Assembly: GCA_017934175.1 (NCBI GenBank) | Contig: JAGBKB010000036.1 | Location: 34,601-98,600 of the forward strand | Direction of reading: 5' to 3' | DNA: 64,000 bases | Source: Lachnospiraceae bacterium | GTDB lineage: Bacteria; Bacillota; Clostridia; Lachnospirales; Lachnospiraceae | In this document: positions 19,831-28,835 of the stretch, in pieces | How positions within the stretch are numbered: the first letter of the stretch is position 1 | Layout of the letters: every line of letters begins with the position of its first letter | The notes under the pieces: model-generated | Told to the model about the DNA's origin: nothing | The model's input: only the letters and a program-made list of their open reading frames with translations | The model's database searches: none | Made by a program: the position numbers and the translations under genes

Positions 19831-21201
19831 TTAATTCTTAAATGAATGAATAGGTGCTGGTATATGTCCACCTCTATCAATAAAATCTTTACAAGAATAG
19901 TTATTTACTTTCATTATTGGAGCATAGCCTAAAAGTCCACCGAAAAATACTTTGTCTCCAACATTTTTTCCATATGCAGGTATGAGTCTCACAGCAGTTG
20001 TTTTTTGATTTATAATACCAATCATCATTTCATCGGCTATAATACCAGAAATTGTAGATTCACTTGTATCTCCAGGTATTGCAATCATATCAAGTCCTAC
20101 TGAACATACACAGGTCATTGCTTCAAGTTTTTCTAATGTTAATGATTTCTTTGTAGCAGCATTTATCATTCCTTGGTCTTCAGATACAGGTATAAATGCA
20201 CCACTTAAACCACCAACATTTTTTGCAGCCATTATGCCACCTTTTTTAACTTGGTCATTTAATATTGCAAGAGCACATGTAGTTCCAGGAGCACCTGTAA
20301 CCTCAAGTCCCATCAATTCAAGTATGTCAGAAATTGAATCCCCTTTGGCTGGAGTTGGTGCAAGAGACAAATCAATTATGCCAAAAGGAACTCCAAGTCT
20401 TTTAGCAGCACTTGTTCCCACAAGTTGACCAACTCTTGTTATTTTAAATGCAATATTCTTAATTGTTTCACAAAGTGTAGTAAAATCTTTGCCTTTGGCT
20501 TCCAATAATGCTTTTCTTACCACTCCTGGACCAGAAACACCAACATTTATAACTGCTTCACCTTGACTTATACCATGGAAAGCACCTGCCATAAATGGAT
20601 TGTCATCTGGAGCATTCGCAAATACAACAAACTTTGCACATCCAAGTGAATCATTTGACTTAGTTAAATTAGCAGTTTCCTTAATAATTTTACCACATAA
20701 TTTTACTGCATCCATATCAAGCCCAGACTTTGTACTACCTACAACAACTGAACTACATAAAACTTTAGTTTTAGATAAAACTTTTGGAATAGCATTCAAA
20801 AATCTTTCATCATTTTTAGTCATACCACCATTTACAATGGCTGACCAACCACCAATAAAATCTATTTTTAATTTCTGCGCAACCGAATCAATAGTTTTTG
20901 CTACCTTGACATAATCTGCAGTAGTTTTACATGCTGATTCTGTAATTATTGACATTGGAGTTATAGATATTCTCTTATTAATAATAGGAATACTATATTC
21001 TCTCTCAATATCATTTCCAACCTTAACTAAATCTTTGGCATAATACATCAATTTATTCTTTATGTTATCACATAGTTTATCAACATCATTTGTCATTGTA
21101 TCTAATAGGCTAATTCCCATTGTAATAGTTCTGACATCAAGATGTTCTTTTGAAAACATTTCAACTGTTTCTAACGCTTGTTCAATACTAATAATCTCCA
21201 T
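19831..21201 (-). CDS. DUF711/PFL-family protein (UPF0210)
   Basis: The 456-residue protein matches the UPF0210 (DUF711, 'PFL') family; visible blocks are [39 protein letters not shown] and [17 protein letters not shown]. Family members resemble glycyl-radical enzymes in fold but lack a demonstrated reaction. They are almost always encoded next to a small ACT-domain protein, as here (11 bases apart), which suggests a shared complex responsive to a small ligand. No glycyl-radical motif is seen. Confidence 0.9.
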   Translation of the reverse strand: MEIISIEQALETVEMFSKEHLDVRTITMGISLLDTMTNDVDKLCDNIKNKLMYYAKDLVKVGNDIEREYSIPIINKRISITPMSIITESACKTTADYVKVAKTIDSVAQKLKIDFIGGWSAIVNGGMTKNDERFLNAIPKVLSKTKVLCSSVVVGSTKSGLDMDAVKLCGKIIKETANLTKSNDSLGCAKFVVFANAPDDNPFMAGAFHGISQGEAVINVGVSGPGVVRKALLEAKGKDFTTLCETIKNIAFKITRVGQLVGTSAAKRLGVPFGIIDLSLAPTPAKGDSISDILELMGLEVTGAPGTTCALAILNDQVKKGGIMAAKNVGGLSGAFIPVSEDQGMINAATKKSLTLEKLEAMTCVCSVGLDMIAIPGDTSESTISGIIADEMMIGIINQKTTAVRLIPAYGKNVGDKVFFGGLLGYAPIMKVNNYSCKDFIDRGGHIPAPIHSFKN

Positions 21202-21212
21202 ACTGTTACCTC

Positions 21213-21482
21213 TTATACCTGATGCATGGCATTAAATACATCTTCAAGCATAACATTTACCATAAGATTTGATTTTTTACCATAGTCTTCTAACTTTTTT
21301 TTGAACTCACCATACTTATTTCGTTCTGGAGCAGATACTATTGCCATCATATTAAAATAATTTGAAACTATTGACTGTCGTATGTTCTCTACACTTACTT
21401 TATAATCATGTAAAATCTTTGATACATTATAAAGTATACCATAATTATCTTTTCCATAAATAACAATAACAATTTTTTTCAT
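21213..21482 (-). CDS. ACT-domain protein (UPF0237)
   Basis: This 89-residue protein is a single ACT domain, beginning [23 protein letters not shown] domains bind amino acids or other small ligands and typically dimerise. The UPF0237 branch is a conserved partner of the DUF711 protein encoded immediately downstream. It has a strong GGAGG ribosome-binding site. Confidence 0.92.
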   Translation of the reverse strand: MKKIVIVIYGKDNYGILYNVSKILHDYKVSVENIRQSIVSNYFNMMAIVSAPERNKYGEFKKKLEDYGKKSNLMVNVMLEDVFNAMHQV

Positions 21483-21485
21483 AAT

Positions 21486-22316
21486 TTAATCCTCCAAATT
21501 ATTTATTATTTCAGTAATTTCTTGTCTTTTTGCAACTTTTATATTAGGTAATTGTAAATTACTGTTAGTTTTATAGTTATCTTTTATATATTTGGTAACA
21601 AACTCATAAGCATACTCTTCTGAATTAGAATCGGCACTTATATGAGATAAGTATACTTCTTTTAAATTAGACCCTGCTATATTTAGAATTATGTTTGAAC
21701 AATCTACATTGGATAAATGACCGCCTTCCCCCATTATTCTATCTTTAAGAATTGCTGGATATGAGTTTTCTAAAAGCATATCACTATCATAATTGCACTC
21801 AAGCATTAAGTAATTTACATCTTCAAGTGTTCTTAAATTATATTCAGTATATTTTCCCATATCTGTTAATATTGCTATAACTGTATCACCTAATACAAAT
21901 TTATAATAAAGTGATGGTACATCATGGCAACCCTTTATAGGATAAAACTTTATATCTCCAACTGATAAATATGAATTATCATTTAGTATATTTATAGGTG
22001 AAACAATTTTAAAATTATTTAAGTTTACTTTTATGTTATTCTTTTCTAAACTATTTGCAATATTTATTAATGTGTCTCTTTGCGAAACTATCTTAATATC
22101 ATAGTCTTTTAAAATATTTTGTAACCCTAAAATATGGTCAGTATGACTATGAGTTATAAATATACAATCAATATCTTCAAGTCCTAAATTATAGCGGTTT
22201 AAAGAATCTACAATTCTTTTTCTTGATATTCCACAATCGACTAATACATTAGTATTTTTATGGGAAATCAGTGCACAGTTTCCCTTGCTACTACTTGCGA
22301 ATGAAATAAATCTCAT
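21486..22316 (-). CDS. Metallo-beta-lactamase-fold hydrolase, YycJ/WalJ-like
   Basis: The 276-residue protein has the metal-binding motif HSHTDH at 56-61 and starts RFISFASSSKGNCALI, both typical of the YycJ/WalJ group. These are MBL-fold nucleases or phosphodiesterases; in Bacillus, YycJ is linked to DNA repair and cell-wall coordination. A second metal histidine region is visible in GCHDVPSLYYKF, and another in YLSHISADSNSEEY. The ATG at 22316 has an AGAGGT site and lies inside the end of coaE (26-base overlap). Confidence 0.87.
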   Translation of the reverse strand: MRFISFASSSKGNCALISHKNTNVLVDCGISRKRIVDSLNRYNLGLEDIDCIFITHSHTDHILGLQNILKDYDIKIVSQRDTLINIANSLEKNNIKVNLNNFKIVSPINILNDNSYLSVGDIKFYPIKGCHDVPSLYYKFVLGDTVIAILTDMGKYTEYNLRTLEDVNYLMLECNYDSDMLLENSYPAILKDRIMGEGGHLSNVDCSNIILNIAGSNLKEVYLSHISADSNSEEYAYEFVTKYIKDNYKTNSNLQLPNIKVAKRQEITEIINNLED

Positions 22317-22854
22317 CAATTACCTCTTTTAATTTATTTTCTAAATCAATCACTGAACCATTATTTATAATAAAATAATCACTTTTATTATAATATTTAT
22401 CATAATATTTTTGAGAATCGTAAATGAGTTTTACTGCTTCATTACTATATCCACGTGTTTCATTTAATAGTTTTAACTTATCTTCATATGAATTCGTTAT
22501 GCAAATTATCTTATCACAAATTTCATATAGGGTATCATTGGGTAATGCACATTCAATAACTATTAATGTTTCTGTTTTTTCATCATTAGTTTTAACATCA
22601 TTTTCAAGATTATTTATATGCTTTTTTATTTTGTCAAATACTAATGGATGAATAATTTTGCGACACTCCATTTGAGCGATTTCATTTCTAAAAAAAATAC
22701 CTGAAGGTAATGGAATATAATCAGTTTCTCTATTATCTATTATTTCTTTTGCTATTTTATCACAAGAAAAAACTATTGCATTATATTTCTTTTTTAAATA
22801 TTCAGTACAAGCAGTTTTTCCTGACCCAACTTTACCTACTATACCAATAATCAT
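22291..22854 (-). CDS. coaE: Dephospho-CoA kinase
   Basis: CoaE performs the last step of coenzyme A synthesis, phosphorylating dephospho-CoA. The 187-residue product has the P-loop GKVGSGKT at 6-13 and DKIAKEI near 31, as in CoaE. The lid and C-terminal regions are divergent, so this is a distant member. It sits downstream of polA and a small hypothetical gene, the typical Clostridia polA-coaE neighbourhood, which supports the assignment. Confidence 0.85.
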   Translation of the reverse strand: MIIGIVGKVGSGKTACTEYLKKKYNAIVFSCDKIAKEIIDNRETDYIPLPSGIFFRNEIAQMECRKIIHPLVFDKIKKHINNLENDVKTNDEKTETLIVIECALPNDTLYEICDKIICITNSYEDKLKLLNETRGYSNEAVKLIYDSQKYYDKYYNKSDYFIINNGSVIDLENKLKEVIDEIYFIRK

Positions 22855-23132
22855 TAAACTATCGTCTCCTCAACAAAGTTAAGTCCTTTTTCTATTCCAT
22901 CACTCGTATACTCAAACTCTTTTTCTATTATATCTTTTTTATCAGTATTCTCAAAATTAAATACATCTTTCCAAACATATACTAATAACTTATCACTATT
23001 ATCATCATTCTTTGATTTTACTTTTTCAAATCTAAATCTTTTACCATTATATGAACCACTAAATGGTAATTCATTTAAAAAACTAATACTTAACATTGTC
23101 AATGGTATTCTTAAGTCTTCTCTCATACTCAT
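22854..23132 (-). CDS. Conserved hypothetical protein between polA and coaE
   Basis: I do not recognise the family. The 92-residue protein has no membrane segment. A first part (DLRIPLTMLSISFLNELPFSGSY) is followed by alternating strand-like segments (GKRFRFEKVKS, LLVYVWKDVFNFE) and an acidic helix. It overlaps the coaE start by 1 base and begins 2 bases after polA, so it is translated within that operon. No clear ribosome-binding site is present; ATGs at 23132 and 23126 are both possible. Confidence 0.7.
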   Translation of the reverse strand: MSMREDLRIPLTMLSISFLNELPFSGSYNGKRFRFEKVKSKNDDNSDKLLVYVWKDVFNFENTDKKDIIEKEFEYTSDGIEKGLNFVEETIV

Positions 23133-23134
23133 AC

Positions 23135-25552
23135 TTAATGTGCATCATCCCAATTTTTGCCTTCTTTAATTTCAATTTCAAGTTTTACTTTAAAATCAAA
23201 AGCATCTGTCATTTTATCTTTCAATATCTTTTTTACTTTGCTCTCTTCGCCCTTTTTACATTCAATTAAAATCTCATCATGAACTTGTAATACAATCCTT
23301 GATTCAAGTTTTTGTTTTTCCAATTCATTGTCCACACCTATCATAGCAAGTTTCATAATGTCTGCGGCTGTACCTTGAATAGGAGAATTCATTGCTACCC
23401 TTTTTGCAAATGCTTTTTGCATAGCATTTCCTACTTTAAACTCTGGTATTGGTCTTATTCTACCATAGTAAGTCTTTGTAAAACCATTATTTCTTGCTGC
23501 TTCTACAGTACTGTCAAGATATTCTTTTACTTTTTTATATCTATTAAAATACTTATCAATATATAATTTTGCTTCTTTCGTATCAATTTGTAAATCTTCT
23601 CCAAGTCCATAAGAAGACATACCATAAACTATGCCAAAATTTATTGCTTTTGCTTTTCTTCTAAGTTCAGGTGTTACATCTTTAATATCTATACCAAAAA
23701 CTTCACTTGCAGTCTTGCTATGAACATCTGCAGTTCCTTTATAAGCATTTATAAGGTTTTCATCTTCTGATAAAATTGCCAAAATACGCAATTCTATTTG
23801 AGAATAATCTGCATCAATAAATGTAAAACCTTTTCTTGGGATAAAGGATCTGCGAAGTTCTCTACCTAAAGCGGTCCTTATAGGTATATTTTGCAGATTT
23901 GGGTTGTCACTTGACAGCCTTCCAGTAGCAGTTTCAGTTTGATTAAAATTGGTATGTATTCTTCCATCAACAATATATTTAGGAAGTGATTCAACATATG
24001 TAGTTAAGAGTTTATTATATGTTCTATAATCCATAATAGGCTTAATAATTTCATGCTTATTCACCAATTTTTGTAATACTTCTACTCCAGTAGATTGCTT
24101 TTCCCCTTTTTTTCTTTCATAGTCAAGTTTCAATTTATTAAATAATATTTCTCCAAGTTGTTTTGGTGAATTAATATTAAAGTTGTCATCTCCTGCGAGT
24201 GAATGAATTTTATCTTCAAGTTTATTGATTTCTTTAGTCAATTTTTTTCCAAAATCATTAATTAAATCTTCATCAACTGCAATTCCAAGTTTTTCCATAT
24301 TATATAATACTTTAACAAGAGGTAAATCTATATCTCTATAGACTTTTTCAAGTGAAAGATTCTTAATCTTCTTTATTGATTCATCATACAATTTCTTTTG
24401 TTCTATAAAATATATATCATCATAATCTTTTTTTATAGGATTTAAAATATAAGACATTACTGTTAAATCTTCCATACCTTCTTTAGGTATATATTTATTA
24501 AATATATCACTATCATCCAATTCCTTATATCTATTTTTCAAATTGTATGCATACTTTTTATCATTATCATCATATTTTTTATTATTCTTTTCAATATCAT
24601 CAAAATTATTATCTATACTAACAAAGCCATCAAGCAAAGATTCAGATTTTTTAGATGCCTTTAAGGTTTTATTTGCCTTCCCAAATCTTTTATATAATGA
24701 TTTCAGTTCATACTTTTCAACTACTTTATATGTATCACTATTAAATAAATCTTTCAATTCTAAATCTTCAATATTTGCATCAATATCTACATTTTTAACT
24801 ATTGTAACAAGTGTTTTATAAAGTTTAACCTCTTCTTTACCTTCAGTAAATGCTTTTACAACACTTGGTTTTTTTATTTCATCTATATGTTTATATATAT
24901 TATCTATACTTTTATACTTTGTGATAAGTTCATTTGCAGTTATTTTACCAACGCCCTTTACACCAGGAATATTATCTGATGGGTCTCCCATAATTGCTTT
25001 TAAGTCTATAAACTCTGTAGGTGTCATCTTGTATTCATTTTCTACATCTTTTGCATAATAAGGATAAATATCAGAATTGCTTTTTGCAGTTTTAGCCAGT
25101 CTAATCTTTATATCATCAGTTGCAAGTTGTAACATATCCTTATCTCCTGACAATATTACTACCTCTAATTTATCACTTGAAAACTTATTTGCAAGCGAGC
25201 CTAAAATATCATCTGCTTCATAACCAGCTTTGGAAAACATATTTATTTTCATAGCATTAAGCATTTCTTTTACATAAGGAACTTGCTCTTTAAGTTCACT
25301 TGGCATAGGTTTTCTTTGACCTTTATACTCTTTATACATTTTATGCCTAAATGTAGGAGCATTTTCATCAAAAGCAACTGCTATGTAATCTGGTTTTTCA
25401 TCATCAATAGTTCTAAATAATATATTTAAAAAACCAAGCATTGCATTGGTATGATAACCATTACTTGTTGATAATAATGGCAGTGCATAAAATCCACGAC
25501 AAATAATGCTATATGCATCAATTAATAATAATTTTGACTTTTCATTGCTCAT
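23135..25552 (-). CDS. polA: DNA polymerase I, exonuclease-deficient type
   Basis: PolA fills gaps and removes RNA primers. The N-terminal 5'-nuclease domain (about 1-290) is intact (AGYEADDILGSLANKF, SGDKDMLQL, GDPSDNIPGVKGVGKITA). The polymerase domain carries motif A (DADYSQIELR near 577), motif B (RRKAKAINFGIVYGMSSYG) and motif C (QVHDEILIE near 756). The middle 3'-5' exonuclease region (about 300-415) is short, Lys/Asp-rich and lacks the metal-binding acidic triad, so proofreading is probably lost, as in many Gram-positive PolA proteins. At 805 residues it is shorter than the ~930 of E. coli. It overlaps the zinc-finger gene upstream by 4 bases. Confidence 0.97.
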   Translation of the reverse strand: MSNEKSKLLLIDAYSIICRGFYALPLLSTSNGYHTNAMLGFLNILFRTIDDEKPDYIAVAFDENAPTFRHKMYKEYKGQRKPMPSELKEQVPYVKEMLNAMKINMFSKAGYEADDILGSLANKFSSDKLEVVILSGDKDMLQLATDDIKIRLAKTAKSNSDIYPYYAKDVENEYKMTPTEFIDLKAIMGDPSDNIPGVKGVGKITANELITKYKSIDNIYKHIDEIKKPSVVKAFTEGKEEVKLYKTLVTIVKNVDIDANIEDLELKDLFNSDTYKVVEKYELKSLYKRFGKANKTLKASKKSESLLDGFVSIDNNFDDIEKNNKKYDDNDKKYAYNLKNRYKELDDSDIFNKYIPKEGMEDLTVMSYILNPIKKDYDDIYFIEQKKLYDESIKKIKNLSLEKVYRDIDLPLVKVLYNMEKLGIAVDEDLINDFGKKLTKEINKLEDKIHSLAGDDNFNINSPKQLGEILFNKLKLDYERKKGEKQSTGVEVLQKLVNKHEIIKPIMDYRTYNKLLTTYVESLPKYIVDGRIHTNFNQTETATGRLSSDNPNLQNIPIRTALGRELRRSFIPRKGFTFIDADYSQIELRILAILSEDENLINAYKGTADVHSKTASEVFGIDIKDVTPELRRKAKAINFGIVYGMSSYGLGEDLQIDTKEAKLYIDKYFNRYKKVKEYLDSTVEAARNNGFTKTYYGRIRPIPEFKVGNAMQKAFAKRVAMNSPIQGTAADIMKLAMIGVDNELEKQKLESRIVLQVHDEILIECKKGEESKVKKILKDKMTDAFDFKVKLEIEIKEGKNWDDAH

Positions 25553-25884
25553 TTATATGTTATCCTTAATGCTATTATCAGCAATATAACAAAAATTATA
25601 CATATGCCAATACTTATAATAATATATTTTCTTGTTTTTTTATTGTCTTTGGACTTAATCTTTTTTTCCGTTGCATCCATTAATTCATTTAATTTTTTTT
25701 GATAATTAAAATCTAAATCTTTATCTAAATCATTAAATGTTGTATAAAAAGAAAACTCATCAAGTAAAACTTCTCTACATTTTTCACATTCTTTTAAGTG
25801 ATAATAAGTTCTACGAAGTTCATTTCCTATCAGAGTTTCTCTTAAAAAACTATTTATATTTTTTTTTGCAGCACTGCAGTCCAT
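25549..25884 (-). CDS. Membrane protein with anti-sigma-like zinc finger
   Basis: The N-terminus carries a Hx3CxxC arrangement (HLKECEKC, about residues 28-35) with an earlier Cys at 3, as in zinc-finger anti-sigma (ZAS) domains. This is followed by a polar linker and one transmembrane segment near the C-terminus (about 88-108, IIISIGICIIFVILLIIALR). ZAS proteins usually hold an ECF sigma factor at the membrane, but no sigma-factor gene is adjacent, so the partner is unknown. The ATG lies just 7 bases after the 3' end of tRNA-Leu and has no ribosome-binding site, yet it overlaps polA by 4 bases. Confidence 0.75.
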   Translation of the reverse strand: MDCSAAKKNINSFLRETLIGNELRRTYYHLKECEKCREVLLDEFSFYTTFNDLDKDLDFNYQKKLNELMDATEKKIKSKDNKKTRKYIIISIGICIIFVILLIIALRITYK

Positions 25885-25891
25885 TTTACAT

Positions 25892-25971
25892 TGCCGCTAG
25901 TGGGACTCGAACCCACAAGGTTTCCCGCACGATTTTGAGTCGTGTGCGTTTACCAATTTCGCCATAGCGGC
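25892..25971 (-). tRNA. tRNA-Leu (anticodon CAA)
   Basis: The minus strand folds into a tRNA with a 7-bp acceptor stem (GCCGCTA/TAGCGGC), an anticodon loop CTCAAAA giving anticodon CAA, and a longer variable arm as expected for leucine tRNAs. The T-arm sequence GGGTTCGAGTCCC is standard. The discriminator is A; CCA is not encoded. It lies 26 bases after upp and 7 bases before the ATG of the zinc-finger gene. Confidence 0.97.
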
Positions 25972-25997
25972 ATTATTCTATATAGTTAGATAATCTA

Positions 25998-26639
25998 TTA
26001 TTTAGTACCAAAGATTCTATCTCCAGCATCTCCAAGACCTGGAACTATGTATCCCTTCTCATTTAATTTTTCATCAAGAGCGCCACAATATATTTGAACA
26101 TCAGGATGTTCCCCATGGATTTTTTTAAGTCCTTCAGGGCAACCAATAACAGATAAAAACTTTATCTTTTTTCCACCCCTATTTTTTACTAATGTTATCG
26201 CGTCAGAACCAGAACCTCCTGTAGCAAGCATTGGGTCAAGTACAAGTATAACTCTTTGTTCTATAGGATTTGGAAGTTTGCAAAAATACTCATGAGGTTG
26301 TAAAGTCTCTTCATCTCTATACATACCAATATGTCCTACTTTAGCAGATGGCACAAGTGCCAATATACCAGGTACCATTCCAAGTCCTGCTCTTAATATA
26401 GGAACAACAGCAAGTTTTCTACCATCAAGAACTGGAGATTTGCATTTAGCAATTGGTGTCTCTATATCTTCAAGTCTTGTTGGAAGGTCAGAAAGTGCTT
26501 CATAACCCATAAGCATACTAAGTTCTTCAACTACACTCCTAAACTCATTAGTCCCAGTATTTTTGTCCCTTAAAATACTAATTTTATGTTTGATAAGTGG
26601 ATGTTCAAAAATATAAACATTTTCATCAAATTTTATCAT
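25998..26639 (-). CDS. upp: Uracil phosphoribosyltransferase
   Basis: Upp salvages uracil with PRPP to give UMP. The 213-residue protein has the PRPP-binding motif [11 protein letters not shown], the early [16 protein letters not shown], and the family ending ([15 protein letters not shown]). Its length is exactly that expected. It has a strong AAGGAGGG site and lies upstream of tRNA-Leu. Confidence 0.98.
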   Translation of the reverse strand: MIKFDENVYIFEHPLIKHKISILRDKNTGTNEFRSVVEELSMLMGYEALSDLPTRLEDIETPIAKCKSPVLDGRKLAVVPILRAGLGMVPGILALVPSAKVGHIGMYRDEETLQPHEYFCKLPNPIEQRVILVLDPMLATGGSGSDAITLVKNRGGKKIKFLSVIGCPEGLKKIHGEHPDVQIYCGALDEKLNEKGYIVPGLGDAGDRIFGTK

Positions 26640-26670
26640 GTTGCCCTCCTTACATAATAATATTTATAAA

Positions 26671-27960
26671 CTATGGTTTATATTTAACTATTGCATAATT
26701 TCCAAGTTTTGAACTAAGTTTAACACTAAAATATACTGTACCATCTACATCTTTATAACTAAATATCTTTGGCCAAGTATTAAGTCCTTTATTTCTAAAA
26801 TCTGCATTTTTCATTTGGTCTAAATATCGTGATTGAACTGTTAGATTAATATATTCTCTTACTTTTTTTCTATCACTATCTTCTACATTTAAAAACTCAA
26901 CTTTACTTGACCTTGTCCATTTTGATAATTTCTCTAAATCAGCAACATAATCCGATAAAGTCACATCTAAACCTGTTTTTAAATCAACTGTATTTGTGTA
27001 AAAAATCTTTTGGTCAACTGTAGATACATTTGTATAACCATAAACTGGATAATTATTTGATGCACCTGAATAATAACTTGGAGCAGCATTAACAATACTA
27101 TTACCTACACTTGTAGCATTTTCTTGGTATTTAGGATTATTTGATGCTGTATTATCTTCATAGACATGCATAGAAGAAGTATGTGCTGCAGCAGTAGGAT
27201 GTGGTATAGTAGTAACAACTGGTCCCCCATCTGCTGTACCTGTTTTATAGTTTGATGATGTATTATAGCCTTCACCTGCTTTATGAATCTCAACATTTGA
27301 AGACCTATTTGTTGTAGTCTCTACATTATTAGTTATACTACTTGGTGGTATAATATTCATAGTTTGTTGCTGAAGACCTGCAAGTGGGTCAATAAAACCG
27401 TCTAAATAAGGGTCCTTCCCATTTACTCTATTACTATTACCTGTATTATTATTAGATGAGCCACTTGATGTGTTGCCCTTATTTGTTTTTCCTACTACTC
27501 TACCAGTATAAATTATAGTTATATAATCTTCATCAAATCTTTTTACTTCGCATGCAATAGTAAGATTTTGTAGTGCTGTTGAAATTGGATATAGAGGAAC
27601 TATTGATATTGCATTTGTCTTAATCTTTTCATTTATTCTTGCTTGCAAATCTAAATCATCCATCCCTTCTATCTGTGGGTAATCAATACTTACATGATTA
27701 TTATAACCATTAAAATTCTCAATTTTAGTAGTTACCTTTGGTAATGGTATCGTAGTTGTTTCTGTTTCAGTTTCTTTAGTTGTCTCTACAGTTTCAGTAG
27801 TAGATATAATTGTAGTTTCTTTCTTATTATTCAAGAACCTACTTGCAATATTATCTCCTGACAAAATAGTTGGCATCTGCATTAGAAAAACAACTGCAAT
27901 CAAAGTAATTATAACTGCTACTAAAATAACTATTGTTGCTATAAGCCCTTTATTCTTCAT
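26671..27960 (-). CDS. Membrane-anchored DUF4163/DUF3298-like protein with long low-complexity insert
   Basis: The 429-residue protein has one N-terminal transmembrane segment (about 7-29) and so is probably exported and anchored outside. A Thr/Glu-rich linker (about 45-70) is followed by a region like DUF4163 (about 75-160, ENFNGYNNHVSIDYPQIEG). A long Asn/Thr/Ser-rich low-complexity segment (about 160-325) separates this from a DUF3298-like part (DLKTGLDVTLSDYV near 340). Related domains occur in RsiV-type anti-sigma factors and PdaC deacetylases, where they bind envelope components. The assignment is from patterns only. It lies 4 bases after the hexapeptide-repeat gene. Confidence 0.6.
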   Translation of the reverse strand: MKNKGLIATIVILVAVIITLIAVVFLMQMPTILSGDNIASRFLNNKKETTIISTTETVETTKETETETTTIPLPKVTTKIENFNGYNNHVSIDYPQIEGMDDLDLQARINEKIKTNAISIVPLYPISTALQNLTIACEVKRFDEDYITIIYTGRVVGKTNKGNTSSGSSNNNTGNSNRVNGKDPYLDGFIDPLAGLQQQTMNIIPPSSITNNVETTTNRSSNVEIHKAGEGYNTSSNYKTGTADGGPVVTTIPHPTAAAHTSSMHVYEDNTASNNPKYQENATSVGNSIVNAAPSYYSGASNNYPVYGYTNVSTVDQKIFYTNTVDLKTGLDVTLSDYVADLEKLSKWTRSSKVEFLNVEDSDRKKVREYINLTVQSRYLDQMKNADFRNKGLNTWPKIFSYKDVDGTVYFSVKLSSKLGNYAIVKYKP

Positions 27961-27964
27961 ATGT

Positions 27965-28636
27965 TTATTTCCTTTCTACGATACATTCACTTGTTTTACA
28001 AACACTATCTTTTTCAACAACTCCTTTAACATATGCAAGTGGATAAACAAAAGTATTCTGTCCCAAAATAGTTCCTGGATTTAACACAGCATTACATCCA
28101 ATTTGAACATTATCACCAATAATTGCTCCAAACTTCCTAAGTTTAGTATCTATCACATCATCTCCTACATTTAAAACTATTGGCTTTTCATCAAATCTAA
28201 GATTAGATACCTTGACACCTGCCCCAAGATGCGAATTATAACCAAGAACTGAATCTCCAACATAATTAAAGTGTGGAACTTTTGCTTTATTAAACATCAA
28301 AACATTTTTTAACTCACAAGAATTTCCTACCACACAATTATCACCAATAATAACATTTTCACGAAGGAATGCTGCATTTCTCAAATCAACATCCTTCCCA
28401 ATAATAATATTTCTTCCAAGATAAACACTTTTTAAAACAGTAACACTCTTATGAACATATACTCCATCTTTAATTCTATTGTATTCATAAGTATTTAAAG
28501 AACGAACGCACTCATCAAATTTTTGTTTAATAAGTGGCAACACTTCAAAAGGGTATGTTAGCCCTTTAAATAGGAAACTAAATTCAGTCTCATTTAAATC
28601 TAAAATTTCAGCAATTTTAATACTATCTTTATTCAT
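27965..28636 (-). CDS. Left-handed beta-helix (hexapeptide repeat) acyltransferase-like protein
   Basis: From about residue 60 the sequence consists of hexapeptide-type repeats (VYVHKSVTVLKSVYLGRNIIIG, split here as consecutive I/V/L-x4 repeats), the hallmark of left-handed beta-helix transferases. It resembles the C-terminal part of GlmU-like nucleotidyltransferases without the nucleotidyltransferase domain. It could acetylate a sugar or simply bind nucleotide-sugars. The ATG at 28636 has a strong GGAGGTG site, preferred over an upstream in-frame start at 28648. Confidence 0.72.
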   Translation of the reverse strand: MNKDSIKIAEILDLNETEFSFLFKGLTYPFEVLPLIKQKFDECVRSLNTYEYNRIKDGVYVHKSVTVLKSVYLGRNIIIGKDVDLRNAAFLRENVIIGDNCVVGNSCELKNVLMFNKAKVPHFNYVGDSVLGYNSHLGAGVKVSNLRFDEKPIVLNVGDDVIDTKLRKFGAIIGDNVQIGCNAVLNPGTILGQNTFVYPLAYVKGVVEKDSVCKTSECIVERK

Positions 28637-28692
28637 ATCCACCTCCAAATTTTATCTAAATATTTAACTATTAATTTTAGCACACAACTATT

Positions 28693-28701
28693 AGTATAGC
28701 A
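28693..28701 (-). promoter_or_regulatory. Candidate extended -10 upstream of the hexapeptide-repeat gene
   Basis: The minus strand reads TGCTATACT, an extended -10, with no recognisable -35 at 17 bases. It sits about 55 bases upstream of the ATG at 28636 in the otherwise gene-free stretch 28649-28835, so it is the best candidate promoter for the 28.6-21 kb gene run. Confidence 0.35.
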
Positions 28702-28717
28702 CAAAAAAGTATATAAT

Positions 28718-28744
28718 GGTATTTATATCAATTAATATAATACC
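28718..28744. repeat. Imperfect inverted repeat downstream of the topoisomerase gene
   Basis: GGTATTTATAT and ATATAATACC form an imperfect stem with a short AT-rich loop. It lies about 90 bases after the stop codon of the topoisomerase A subunit, and on the minus strand a T-rich run (ACTTTTTT) follows 8 bases later. It may be a weak terminator or simply an AT-rich repeat. Nothing else recognisable lies between 28649 and 28835. Confidence 0.35.
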
Positions 28745-28835
28745 AAAATTTTGCAAAAAATGCCATAAAATTAAGATATTTTTAGAAAAAACAATAAATT
28801 TTCACTTTTTTTATATAGTTTTACTATATGATTGG

